Both the position numbers and the translations under genes were made by a program. Positions 45,047 to 53,741 of a DNA stretch of 64,000 nucleotides are shown here, piece by piece; the stretch's first letter is position 1, and every line of letters begins with the position of its first letter. The notes beneath the pieces are model-generated. The model was not told the origin of the DNA. It was given only the letters and a program-made list of their open reading frames with translations, and ran no database searches. The DNA comes from Candidatus Contubernalis alkalaceticus. Lineage in GTDB: Bacteria; Bacillota; Dethiobacteria; SKNC01. The stretch is taken from NCBI RefSeq assembly GCF_022558445.1, contig NZ_CP054699.1, forward strand, positions 1,816,001-1,880,000. The letters run 5' to 3'.

Positions 45047-45883
45047 TTAGCTAAAAAGGACTCTTTCAGCATTTTTGCCCAACACCATATCCTTCTCTTC
45101 TTGAGTAAGATTGGTCTTAGAAAGTTCTTTATAATAACGGGTGGGAGAAAGCAGTGGGAAATCACTGCCCAGCATTACCTTGTCCAGGATTCCTGCCGTG
45201 CGGGCTGCTTCATAAACCTGGGGAGCATACAGGTACGGGGAGGCAGCATTATCATAATAAACATGGGTCATCTCTTTTTTTAGTTCCGGCATCAGTTCGT
45301 AAAAAAACAGTCCCCCGCCCCAGTGAGCAAATATAATAGTAAGATCCTGGTTATCCTGAGCAAAACAGAAGGCGCGCCGGGGCCCGGTCTCACCTTTACC
45401 AGGATAATAGTGGCCCACCTGTTCATTGGCATGCATTAGAATGGGCAGATTTCTCTCCCGGCATATACCTACCAGGCTTTTCATCTGATCCTGGTCAGAG
45501 ATATCAAATTGTTGTGCGTCAGGAATTAATTCTCCAACCCCCTTCAGCCCCTGGTCATGACATCGGGCAATTTCTGCTGCGCATCCTGGATCCAAGGGGG
45601 GCGCTACAGCAAACCCTGTAAGCTTGTCCGGATACTTATTAACCACATCTATAATATAATCATTGGCTTCCCGACAGATCCCAATATCTTTAAAAGGAAA
45701 TCCAAAAACCACCGTACGATCCACCCCGGACTTTTCCATGTCCGCCAAAACACTATCCACAGTGGCATACTTCACCTTAGGTCCGGTATGTATTAAACAA
45801 AAGTGAGCTTCCCTTTTCTTATAGTTCTCCACATCAGCAATAAAATCTGGGGAAAGGATGTGTACATGAACATCAATTTTCAA
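45047..45883 (-). CDS. Amidohydrolase-superfamily metal-dependent hydrolase (amidohydrolase 2 type)
   Basis: 278 residues. It begins MKIDVHVHILSPDF with the HxH metal site; KGVGELIPD, PILMHANEQVGHY, IIFAHWGGGLFF and LGSDFPLLSP supply the other ligands, ending with the Asp of GSDFP. This is the amidohydrolase 2/ACMSD-like group of decarboxylases and hydrolases. The substrate is unknown. Ribosome site AGGAGG-like sequence lies upstream. Confidence 0.88.
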   Translation of the reverse strand: MKIDVHVHILSPDFIADVENYKKREAHFCLIHTGPKVKYATVDSVLADMEKSGVDRTVVFGFPFKDIGICREANDYIIDVVNKYPDKLTGFAVAPPLDPGCAAEIARCHDQGLKGVGELIPDAQQFDISDQDQMKSLVGICRERNLPILMHANEQVGHYYPGKGETGPRRAFCFAQDNQDLTIIFAHWGGGLFFYELMPELKKEMTHVYYDNAASPYLYAPQVYEAARTAGILDKVMLGSDFPLLSPTRYYKELSKTNLTQEEKDMVLGKNAERVLFS

Positions 45884-46396
45884 CAGTCTTTTCCTCCTTC
45901 ATAATTACATTTTAGATTAATATTCCATATGAATTGTTACTTTCCCTTTTAATTAATCATTATTGTACTCGTAGGTTATCGTACTTTATCTTATTATACG
46001 GGCAGTAAGGGCAGATATTTTTGTTAAATAACTTTAGAAAATATATCAATTATATTTTACTTATTATCTTATTTATTTTACATTGTTCCTGAAATAAATA
46101 CTGCTCTAATATCAATAATAACTAGGTCTAAATGTTTGGTTAACTCGTAACGTCAGAAAAGCCCTTTATATCAAGGACTTTTCATTGGAATAAAAATTCT
46201 CTTTTATCACCTAATTGTGGAAACCTTAAATCTGACGGTCTTCCAGTTACTCCCATAAAGGGTCTGCCCCTGAATTTTCTGAGAACGTCTGAACGTATGA
46301 CCGTTAAGGAAAAACTTACAGGAGAGGTAAAAGTGCTGGATGGAAAATATGCTCCCACTAACTATCTCGTTCCTATATGTCTATTCAAGCAGCAGG
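45884..46396. other. Intergenic region with gene fragments
   Basis: 513 bases that hold a 48-base copy of part of the HemW-like gene (45976-46023) and the truncated plus-strand frame at 46144-46410. Nothing else is recognisable. Confidence 0.6.
45976..46023 (-). repeat. Exact 48-bp copy of the HemW-like gene's Fe-S motif region
   Basis: Bases 45976-46023 are identical to 59084-59131 in the same orientation. In the gene this stretch encodes, on the minus strand, the ICPYCPYN iron-sulphur motif region. Here it lies in an intergenic space with no flanking similarity and cannot be translated as a gene. Confidence 0.95.
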
Positions 46397-46410
46397 CTAA
46401 AGCCCTGTAA
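46144..46410 (+). pseudogene. Remnant C-terminal coding fragment, family not recognised
   Basis: From the stop at 46141-46143 a frame of 88 codons runs to TAA 46408-46410. Its codon use looks coding in the second half (NFLRTSERMTVKEKL, VKVLDGKYAPTNYLVPICLF). There is no start with a ribosome site; the first ATG is 46294 or so, inside the frame. It overlaps the end of the minus-strand YoaP gene by 14 bases. I read it as the 3' remnant of a deleted gene. Confidence 0.4.
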
Positions 46411-47158
46411 TTTTGTCAAAGCGTTTATCCATACAAACACTAATATCAGTTGTTATAAATTTACCATTGTAAAATAGACTGAAAATAGTGGCTGGAGATG
46501 GAGAAGACTTAGCTTGCTCCAAAGTTTCCAACTTAATAATTTTTAGGGGCAACTTTCTCTTCTTTACCGTTTCTATTAAGGAATTGTTAACATGATACTC
46601 GGAATAAGGACAACGATTAGAATAATAAACAACTAAACCTTTCTTTTGCTGGCATTCCCCTGTTTTTACCGGTTCATTAAAAACAGGCTGCATCCCATGA
46701 GGGTTTAGATATTTCACTAGAAGACTAAACCCAGAGGGTGTGCTTTCAGATATTTCAAACCCTTGTCTCTGCAGCCATTTGGCATCACTCATGAAATGGT
46801 ACTTTTTTGTGCCGGCAACAGTTACTAAGCCGTCTTTTCCTTGTGCTCGGGCATCCTGAATTGCATGGGCCAGCAAAGCCTTGCCATGGCCGGTTCCTTT
46901 ATATTTGCCTGAGACCCAAAAACAATTTATCATTATATAGTTTGGCGCTGTTACAGGCAGCCATGCCTTTTCAGCCGGACCATATTCAATAAATACTTTT
47001 GCACGTTCATTCAGTCTGCGAAATATATAACCATTATCAAATTCTCTTTTCAGCCACTGCTTTTTTAGTTCATAACCTTCTGAACACTTTTTATCGGAAA
47101 AAGCGCAGCAAATGTGCTCTGAATCAATATTAGTTTCATTTATTGTTATATACTCCAT
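46397..47158 (-). CDS. YoaP-type GNAT acetyltransferase
   Basis: 253 residues from ATG 47158 (AAGGCGG eight bases upstream); a GTG at 47167 overlapping the preceding stop is the alternative. The GNAT domain (about 1-150) has INCFWVSGKYKGTGHGKALLAHAIQDA, the acetyl-CoA loop. The C-terminal YoaP region (about 170-253) contains VVYYSNRCPYSEYHVN, a thioredoxin-like CPYS motif, and FYNGKFITTDIS. The family acetylates unknown substrates. It is cotranscribed after the GyrI-like gene. Confidence 0.88.
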   Translation of the reverse strand: MEYITINETNIDSEHICCAFSDKKCSEGYELKKQWLKREFDNGYIFRRLNERAKVFIEYGPAEKAWLPVTAPNYIMINCFWVSGKYKGTGHGKALLAHAIQDARAQGKDGLVTVAGTKKYHFMSDAKWLQRQGFEISESTPSGFSLLVKYLNPHGMQPVFNEPVKTGECQQKKGLVVYYSNRCPYSEYHVNNSLIETVKKRKLPLKIIKLETLEQAKSSPSPATIFSLFYNGKFITTDISVCMDKRFDKITGL

Positions 47159-47163
47159 AACTT

Positions 47164-47820
47164 TCACCGCCTTACCGGATGCCTAAGAACTGTCTTAAGT
47201 TTACCAGGTTGTGTTTTACGCGGGTCATTCAGGTATATTTCATGATGCCGTCGTATAAAACCGTCTAGCAGATGGCTGCCGATATCATTCACGAGGCCGT
47301 TTTGCTCAATATAGCTTTCAATTTTGGCAATAGATTCGGGCTCATGGTCATAAGGGCCGATATGCATCAACTGTACACACAATCCTTCCTGGAAGTCTTT
47401 AAGCACTGCCTTTGCAGTTTCAAGATGAGCTTTCTTTGTTTTCACTTGCTCGCAAGCCCAGGCAAAAACATCCTCAGTAACGAATTCCGGCTGACGTATC
47501 ATAGAGATCCAGCAATACCTATCCTTTTGTGTAAAGTCAGTACTGGTACTATCTGCAAGCCACCATAAACCCTCCAGCGGCGGAACTACGTACTCAAAAT
47601 AATTTGCCGGTGTATAATGATTTTTGGGGCTCATTTTTAAAGTGTATGAAAGTGCATATAGCAGTTCTACAGCCTTTTGATATTCGCCGTTCTCTTCATT
47701 TGGATTGCCCTTACCCTCAATCATGATAAAGCGAATTTCAGGCACTTCAACAAGTACCGGTTTATCCTTGGGCAGGTATAAATATTTATACTCTTTTTTA
47801 TAGTCCATTTTACCTGACAT
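47164..47820 (-). CDS. GyrI-like small-molecule binding protein
   Basis: 218 residues. It starts MDYKKEYKYLYLPKDKPVLVEVPEIRFIMIEGKGNPN, the hallmark of the standalone GyrI-like family, with LEGLWWLAD and CVQLMHIGPYDHEPESIAKIE. Such domains bind or hydrolyse hydrophobic cyclic compounds and often associate with multidrug regulators. The WYL regulator gene lies 57 bases upstream on the same strand, so the three genes (WYL, GyrI, YoaP) look like one stress or drug response operon. Confidence 0.92.
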   Translation of the reverse strand: MSGKMDYKKEYKYLYLPKDKPVLVEVPEIRFIMIEGKGNPNEENGEYQKAVELLYALSYTLKMSPKNHYTPANYFEYVVPPLEGLWWLADSTSTDFTQKDRYCWISMIRQPEFVTEDVFAWACEQVKTKKAHLETAKAVLKDFQEGLCVQLMHIGPYDHEPESIAKIESYIEQNGLVNDIGSHLLDGFIRRHHEIYLNDPRKTQPGKLKTVLRHPVRR

Positions 47821-47877
47821 GGCTCTTCCTCCCGTTTCTTTTAGAATACCATATGTAATAGGACAACTGATGTCATA

Positions 47878-48780
47878 TTATGAATATTTTTTCAAGCTGT
47901 CTTTAATCTTCGTTTTGATGATTTCACGCACATGATCCGGCTGCAAAACCTCTGCATAATTGCCATAAGACAAAATATAGTTGTAAACCCACTGGTCCTC
48001 TGGAAAACAAACGTTTACTGTTAAACTTCCGTCTGAATTTCTTACAATATGGTCATGATCAAATTCATCATAGACCCTGTAGGCCATAAATGAATCAATT
48101 TGCATTACCAATTTAATCAGCTTGTTATTGTATTCATGGGATTTATACCAAATATTCTCGGGAATTTTTCGTGTAAATGTTTCCTCAGAGCTTGTTAGAT
48201 TCTTTATCCGGGTAACTTTAAAAATACGAAAATCCTCCTTGTCTCTGCAAAAACCGTAAAGATACCAAGCTTGACTTTTAAAAAGAAGCTTTACAGGTTC
48301 AACTGTTCTTGTTGTTTTTTTCCCATATGAACTATAATAATCAAAAGTCACAATAATGTTGTTAAAAATTGCAGTTTTAATAATATTAAACTTTTCTTGT
48401 TCTGTGGTGCTGCTGCTCCAGGGGGAAAAATCCACCTCGATCCAGTTTAACTGCTCTTTATCAAACATAGCAGATAGCTTTCTCAGCACCGGTTCAATGT
48501 TTGATACATTGAGTGCTTTCAAGCTTTGAAGTGAAGATAAAATGTCAATCTGTTCCTTATCAGAAAGTACTGTTTTGTTGAGCACAAAGTTCTCAAGGAG
48601 GCAAATACCGCCGCCTTTTCCCCTATTTGCATAAACCGGTATCCCTGCCGCACTAAGTACATCTACATCACGGTATATTGTCCTCTGAGATACTTCAAAA
48701 TGCCCAGCTAATTCTTTGGCGGTTACCAGCTTCTTCTCCAGCAAAATATATACAATTTCCAGTAATCTATTAATCTGCAT
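47878..48780 (-). CDS. YafY-type transcriptional regulator (HTH + WYL)
   Basis: 300 residues. The N-terminal winged helix (about 1-60) has RLLEIVYILLEKKLVTAKELAGHFEVSQRTIYRDVDVLSAAGIPVYANRGKGGGI. The WYL domain (about 140-225) has TVEPVKLLFKSQAWYLYGFCRDKEDFRIFKVTRI, and the C-terminal WCX part follows. WYL domains bind ligands, sometimes nucleotides or single-stranded DNA. It heads the GyrI-YoaP series and probably controls it. Confidence 0.93.
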   Translation of the reverse strand: MQINRLLEIVYILLEKKLVTAKELAGHFEVSQRTIYRDVDVLSAAGIPVYANRGKGGGICLLENFVLNKTVLSDKEQIDILSSLQSLKALNVSNIEPVLRKLSAMFDKEQLNWIEVDFSPWSSSTTEQEKFNIIKTAIFNNIIVTFDYYSSYGKKTTRTVEPVKLLFKSQAWYLYGFCRDKEDFRIFKVTRIKNLTSSEETFTRKIPENIWYKSHEYNNKLIKLVMQIDSFMAYRVYDEFDHDHIVRNSDGSLTVNVCFPEDQWVYNYILSYGNYAEVLQPDHVREIIKTKIKDSLKKYS

Positions 48781-48919
48781 ATTCCATCACCCTGATTAAT
48801 TAATATATTTTAACATTCTATGGTTAATGGTATCACTCCGTAAACGACCTAGAAAAATGCCCAGGAATGGGAAAGAAAGCAACGGCATATAAGAGTATAA
48901 GGATTTGTTCCTGTTGAAA

Positions 48920-49507
48920 CTATTTTTGGGATAGCCTCCAGCGGGTAAACTCAAAAAGTGCCGCCAGAGTACAAACCAATAATAGAAATGGATAGATCCG
49001 TATGGCCATGGAATGAGAGGAACGGATGGGATTATCCGGATGCATGATGCGGGTGAGATTACTCAGGATGAGAAATACTATAAGGGCAAAAACGGTGTTG
49101 GATAGGGATTTTATAAGTGTATTGAACTGAGAAAAGGCAATTTCTTTTCCCAGTCCAATTCCCAGTAAAACTATCGAGGCTATAGTCCGGGGTTCATTCA
49201 ATAAGAGCCCGCCCCAAATTACCTGCATGGATATTAATGACAGGACAATGGAAACAGCCCAAATAAGAAGCCCACTGCGGCCCAGTTCCAGGGACCAGTC
49301 CCCAAGAAAGTTTATCCGTAAAGAGGCATAAAGTAATCCCAGAATACCGGCAGCATAGAAAGTGTAAATTCCAGTGTAGCTTAGAGTTGAATGAAAGTAA
49401 ATTAATTTAACCCATTGTCCCAAGGTTTTTTCTGCTGGCGCCAACCACAACAGTAGAAGGGTAACCCCACTGAAGATCAATATTATTGTTATTCCCCTGT
49501 TTTTCAT
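48920..49507 (-). CDS. CcmC/CcsA-like membrane protein with altered WWD motif
   Basis: 195 residues from ATG 49507, with CAGGAGAG nine bases upstream. Six membrane helices. IYFHSTLSYTGIYTFY, QVIWGGLLLNEPRT and HPDNPIRSSHSMAIRIYPF follow the layout of haem-handling CcmC/CcsA proteins. The tryptophan-rich WWD signature (WGxWWxWDxR) is reduced to WGGLLLNEPR, so haem binding at that site is doubtful. No other cytochrome maturation gene is near. It may be a diverged relative with another role. Confidence 0.6.
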   Translation of the reverse strand: MKNRGITIILIFSGVTLLLLWLAPAEKTLGQWVKLIYFHSTLSYTGIYTFYAAGILGLLYASLRINFLGDWSLELGRSGLLIWAVSIVLSLISMQVIWGGLLLNEPRTIASIVLLGIGLGKEIAFSQFNTLIKSLSNTVFALIVFLILSNLTRIMHPDNPIRSSHSMAIRIYPFLLLVCTLAALFEFTRWRLSQK

Positions 49508-49962
49508 ATTAAATATCTCTCCTGGCAAATTTAATTTTCCACTGCTCAAGCTGCATAAATATATAGTCTGCAGACATCAATACTTTATTAATTCGCTTAT
49601 TAAAGAATAAGTAACTCCTATTACTTTCATTATTATCTTGGAGATGTCATTGTCATGGATATCTTTTTACTACATATATAACGACAATATTTTCATATCC
49701 GGTCAGATATGTTGTCAAATAAAACATGTACCTGTTAGTTTATTTAATTTTTTATCGTACTCCACTGTATAATGTTGTTAAATAAAACAACATGTCGAAA
49801 CAAGTGGAAACTACATTACTAGTATTGAATTACTATTACCTTATAACATTGTAGAATGCAGGTAAAGCTAATTATTTTACACATATTTTATTATAAGAGC
49901 ATTTGTTTGACAACGATTATTTTCTAAAAAAAACCATATTTTAAAGTATCATTAAGTTGGCA
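49508..49962. other. Intergenic region with two related palindromes
   Basis: 455 AT-rich bases between the CcmC-like gene and the insertion sequence. Two related sequences, ATGTTGTCAAATAAAACATGT (49708 area) and ATGTTGTTAAATAAAACAAC (49772 area), are each palindromic, with TGTTG/CAACA arms around AAATAAA. They could be regulator sites. No coding frame is convincing. Confidence 0.45.
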
Positions 49963-51885
49963 TTTAAGCCGAAGTTCAACCCGATAACTTAAATTGCTCC
50001 CATGTATAGCTGTTTTTTAAAAAAAATTCTATACTACATTTGGCACTTCCACTTTTTTAATTTTGTAAGCATTGAGAATTTTTTTATGTTCTTTTTGTAC
50101 TGTAGTGATCGAATACTTCTTTTTGCTGTCAGTCAGGTTAATGTCAAGTAAGCTAATTTGGCTTAGCTGTCTTAATATTTTCCGAGAAGACTTATTAAGC
50201 TTTTTATCCATGGCAATATACTCAATAGCAGTAGTTATAAAATAGGCCAATACGCAGATATATACATGCCCCTCAACTCTTACTTTTTTACGATGATTAA
50301 CAGGTCTGATGTCTAGATCATTTTTGATTACTTTAAAGGCGTTTTCTACCCTGTTTAAATTTTTATATGTGTTTATAAGCTTTTCATCACTGTAATCTTT
50401 TTTATTGGATTGAATTACGAAAGTGCCATCCAACTTCTCATCGCTTTGTATTTTTGCTGTTTTTAGCTCATAGTGAATTTCAAAACCCAGATTGTTCTTT
50501 TTACTGTCAACAGTTTTTACACTGAAATATTTGCGGGTAGAGTTTAGCTTTAAGATAAGCCCCACTCTTTTCATGGCTTCATCCCGAGTGCTGATATTTT
50601 TGTTTTTACCCAGGCTACTATTTAGCTTATCTAACTCTTCTTTAATGGCTTCAATACAAAATGTGCGATATTTTTGGTCGTCTTCCCGTTTCTGAGTATT
50701 AAGACATAACAAAAGCCTTTGGTTCTCTGCCGAAGGAAGAAATACGGCATAAAGGTCCTTTTTGATTTTTCTCATTTCTTTTTCATCAATGAAAGTATTT
50801 TGAATAAATTTCTTGGTCCAGGCCCGGGGGATGGCCATAACATACTTTTGATTAAGCTGTTCAATTGCATCGACATTATCAGCAGTTAACATCCCTCGAT
50901 CACCGACAAAAACAATCTCGTCTATGGGGTATTTTTCCTTCAGTTCGGATAAAACCTCTGTAACGGTTGTTTTGTCTACTCTATTTCCCGGATAGACCTT
51001 GCATTTAATGGGAAATCCATCAGAGGTGGTGACAAGTCCAATCACAATTTGCTTTCTATCTCTGCGTTTATCTCTGGAATAGCCATACTCAGCTATGATA
51101 CACTTACATCCCTCAAAATAGCTGCTGGTTATATCGTAATAAAGTTCTTTATCGTCCTGATTAAACTTTTTAACCGCTGTATCATATAGATACTGTTCTA
51201 CTATGCTGAAGTTTCCCTGAAGAATTTCTAGGCTGCGGTATAAACTCTGTAAATCTACTTTTTCTATATCCAGAAAATGCTTAAGCGGTGTCAGTGGCAA
51301 CCATTCTAAAAGGGCCAATTTACTGTCCGGCTGTATAATCCTCTGGAATAGCATAGCCTTAATATACCTGATTGCAGTAGGAACGGTTATATGAGGGTCC
51401 GATGAAACAAATTTGGAACTAAAATGCTCCAATAAATCTAGTTGTTTAATTAAAGAATCGATAAGAAAAAAATTACCATAAGGAACAGCTGTTGAAAAAT
51501 CAACCTTATCTATATTGGTGAAAGAATCGAAATCACGAGAAAAGGCGATCTTAAGCCTTTTGGCCGTGTCCTGGTCTACACTACCAAAGTAGAGTAGACG
51601 TCGATGTTTAATCTTTCCCTGTTCCCGGTAAGACTCTACTAATTCAGCGTAATAATAGGTCTTCCCGTCTTTTTTACGGGGAGTTATCTTAACAAACACT
51701 CGGCATTCCCCCTTAAATAGTCTATACTACTATTATAAGGGATAATGCCTCGTATATCAAGAATTATTTGGATATATCACCAATAAATATGTCCAATAGT
51801 CTACACTACATTGCCTGGGTAAATCAGCTAAAATAGGCTATTTTCAATTTCTAATTATGCTTTAGGTTGAACTTCGGTTTAAGGT
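49963..51885 (-). mobile_element. IS1634-family insertion sequence
   Basis: Terminal inverted repeats TTAAGCCGAAGTTCAACC at the left (49964-49981) and TTAAACCGAAGTTCAACC at the right (complement of 51865-51882) differ by one base. They enclose about 1.92 kb with one transposase gene. The flanks GGCA and GGTA next to the repeats are not an exact target duplication, so the boundaries are good to a few bases only. The element appears intact. Confidence 0.85.
50029..51699 (-). CDS. IS1634-family transposase
   Basis: 556 residues. The N-terminus FVKITPRKKDGKTYYYAELVESYREQGKIKHRRLLYFGSVD is typical of the family. The DDE catalytic core has YYDITSSYFEG (first Asp), EIVFVGDRGMLTADN (second Asp), and LNRVENAFKVIKNDLDIRPVNHRK (Glu with the YREK-like run). 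No frameshift or stop is present. The start is GTG 51699 with GGGGGA seven bases upstream. It lies within matching terminal repeats, so the element may still move. Confidence 0.93.
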   Translation of the reverse strand: MFVKITPRKKDGKTYYYAELVESYREQGKIKHRRLLYFGSVDQDTAKRLKIAFSRDFDSFTNIDKVDFSTAVPYGNFFLIDSLIKQLDLLEHFSSKFVSSDPHITVPTAIRYIKAMLFQRIIQPDSKLALLEWLPLTPLKHFLDIEKVDLQSLYRSLEILQGNFSIVEQYLYDTAVKKFNQDDKELYYDITSSYFEGCKCIIAEYGYSRDKRRDRKQIVIGLVTTSDGFPIKCKVYPGNRVDKTTVTEVLSELKEKYPIDEIVFVGDRGMLTADNVDAIEQLNQKYVMAIPRAWTKKFIQNTFIDEKEMRKIKKDLYAVFLPSAENQRLLLCLNTQKREDDQKYRTFCIEAIKEELDKLNSSLGKNKNISTRDEAMKRVGLILKLNSTRKYFSVKTVDSKKNNLGFEIHYELKTAKIQSDEKLDGTFVIQSNKKDYSDEKLINTYKNLNRVENAFKVIKNDLDIRPVNHRKKVRVEGHVYICVLAYFITTAIEYIAMDKKLNKSSRKILRQLSQISLLDINLTDSKKKYSITTVQKEHKKILNAYKIKKVEVPNVV

Positions 51886-51924
51886 ATGTCTCCTTTGGCT
51901 TTCTAGGCCTTTTTAAAAATGATC

Positions 51925-51978
51925 AAAAAAAAGTGGAACAAAGAAGCTATCCCTTGTCCCCTTATCCCACTTTTTTTT
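51925..51978. terminator. Probable terminator of the 5'-nucleotidase gene
   Basis: AAAAAAAGTGG at 51927-51937 pairs with CCACTTTTTTT at 51968-51978 around a 30-base loop that itself contains GGGATA/TATCCC-type pairing. T-runs occur on both strands. It lies just after the stop at 52008. Confidence 0.65.
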
Positions 51979-52007
51979 AACTCCCGATGATGCTGGGGTC
52001 TGGTTTG

Positions 52008-53528
52008 TTAATCACTGAAGTCACTATCAATATTCACCATTGCGGCCAGGTAGTTAGTCAGCAGTTCATCCAGGTTACCGTACTCGGCCATGGTATTTTT
52101 ATTTTTAAAGATATCGTATCGGTCACCGCCGGCAGCGATAAAGTCGTTAGTAACTAAACGATAATAACCTTGCGGTTCCAAGGGATGTCCACCTACCTTC
52201 CAGTCGGAAGTTCTGTTCCCGGGTTCTTCCTCGGCATCAAAAATGTATTCAATACCGGTGGTATGGGGATAAGCACCGCTGGGTTCTGGATACTCTGATA
52301 GACCAATTTCCAGCATAGCTATAAGGTCTTCGCCACTTACTTCCAGAACAACCACATAATTATCGAATGGAAAAACGCTGAGCATATCGCCGCGGGTTAT
52401 CGGTCCCGAATCAATTGAACTCCTGATAGCACCTCCATTAATCATGGCCACATCGGCTTTACTGGCCTCCAGCATAGCCGCGTTAATTAGCTGACCTAAG
52501 TTGGTGGACCTGGTTCGGACCAGTTCTCTTTCACCGATCAGGTCAACATCACTGGATGCTATTACTTCATTAAGTATGGGTTCGCTTAGTTTTTCATAAT
52601 TGGTAATTACTTCAGCTACGGGAGCATAACCATTATGCAAATCAATTTGCTCAACGGTTAACAGTGATGGTGTTATTTCTACCAGCTCACCGCCCCGGCT
52701 GGTTATCCTTACCAAGCCGAGAGCGCGGCTGTTATAACCGGCCTGAACTATTACAGTATTGTTTACTACAAGTCCATCAGGGAAAAAATGGTGACTGTGA
52801 CCATCGATAATCAGGTCAATCCCATCAACCGATGCTGCCAGCTGATTGCTGGAGACGGCATCATCTTCCTCCCAGTAACCCAGGTGAGTCAGAGCGATAA
52901 CCATCTGTACATCTTCCACTTTGAGATCTTCCACTACGCTGCGGGCTGTTTCAATGGGATCATCGAAGTATAAACCCAAAACGTTATCGGGATGGTTCTT
53001 GAACATGGTTTCCTGCGTAACCAGGCCAAAGACAGCAACCCTGAATTCACCGGTCTCAATAATAACATATGGGGGAAAGAGAGTTTCGTCATTGGTGCGA
53101 ACGTTGGCGGCTATAAGCGGAAATTCAGCAATTTCCTCCAGTTCCATCAATCGGTCAGTTCCATAATTGAAATCATGATTACCCGGAACCATGGCATCAT
53201 AACCCATGGCGTTCATTAAAGCTACAACGCTCTCTCCCCGGTGCAGCACAGCATAGGCTGTTCCGTGAAAGCTATCACCAGCATCCAGCAGCAGAATCCT
53301 TTCCCCCTGCTGTCGGAGCTCCTCTACTTTTTCTGCAATCAGTGCAAGTCCGATTTCTTCGTCTGCTCCCCCGGAAACCCGCCCGTGCAAATCGTTTGTA
53401 TGCACTATAGTAAACACCATATCCTCCGGAGGCATTTCACTCTCTTGTGTACAACCGGCAGGGAAAAGCATCAGCACAACCAATAGCAACCCAGCAAAAA
53501 ATGTCTTCAAGTTTAAAAATAATTTCAT
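52008..53528 (-). CDS. Lipoprotein 5'-nucleotidase/metallophosphatase (UshA/YfkN type)
   Basis: 506 residues from ATG 53528, with AGGAGG nine bases upstream. A lipoprotein signal ends in FPAGC, so the protein is anchored outside the membrane. The metallophosphatase domain (about 40-290) has HTNDLHGR, LDAGDSFHG, PGNHDFNYG and IDGHSHH; the 5'-nucleotidase C-terminal domain (about 320-495) has MINGGAIRSSIDSGPITRGDMLSVFPFDN. It should hydrolyse external nucleotides or related phosphoesters to supply nucleosides and phosphate. Confidence 0.94.
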   Translation of the reverse strand: MKLFLNLKTFFAGLLLVVLMLFPAGCTQESEMPPEDMVFTIVHTNDLHGRVSGGADEEIGLALIAEKVEELRQQGERILLLDAGDSFHGTAYAVLHRGESVVALMNAMGYDAMVPGNHDFNYGTDRLMELEEIAEFPLIAANVRTNDETLFPPYVIIETGEFRVAVFGLVTQETMFKNHPDNVLGLYFDDPIETARSVVEDLKVEDVQMVIALTHLGYWEEDDAVSSNQLAASVDGIDLIIDGHSHHFFPDGLVVNNTVIVQAGYNSRALGLVRITSRGGELVEITPSLLTVEQIDLHNGYAPVAEVITNYEKLSEPILNEVIASSDVDLIGERELVRTRSTNLGQLINAAMLEASKADVAMINGGAIRSSIDSGPITRGDMLSVFPFDNYVVVLEVSGEDLIAMLEIGLSEYPEPSGAYPHTTGIEYIFDAEEEPGNRTSDWKVGGHPLEPQGYYRLVTNDFIAAGGDRYDIFKNKNTMAEYGNLDELLTNYLAAMVNIDSDFSD

Positions 53529-53571
53529 ACAAAAATTCCTCCTTTCTTTTTGGGCCATAAGTGGGACATAA

Positions 53572-53651
53572 GGGGACATACCCCAATGTCAACAATTTGC
53601 ATTTATATCCTGGAAATTGTTGACATTAAATTGACATTTAAGGTACGTCCC
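53572..53651. repeat. REP-like palindromic element
   Basis: Outer arms GGGACATACC and GGTACGTCCC enclose a perfect 14-bp inverted repeat (AATGTCAACAATTT at 53585-53598 with its complement at 53614-53627). A related GGGGGACGTACCCC-ATTTGTCA sequence is at 59508-59540. It lies just upstream of the nucleotidase gene. The look is that of a REP/RAYT-type dispersed repeat. Confidence 0.7.
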
Positions 53652-53741
53652 TCTTTCGTTCCTCTTACTTGACATATGGCTTAGACAGGTGATAAATCAT
53701 TCAAGCAATTCGTTAAAAAAGAGAAGTCAGCTAATAAAAAG

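Noticed and set aside
49700-49800. Repeated ATGTTGT...ACA sequences as a CRISPR-like array.
   Set aside because: Only two imperfect units exist, with no regular spacers and no cas genes in the window.
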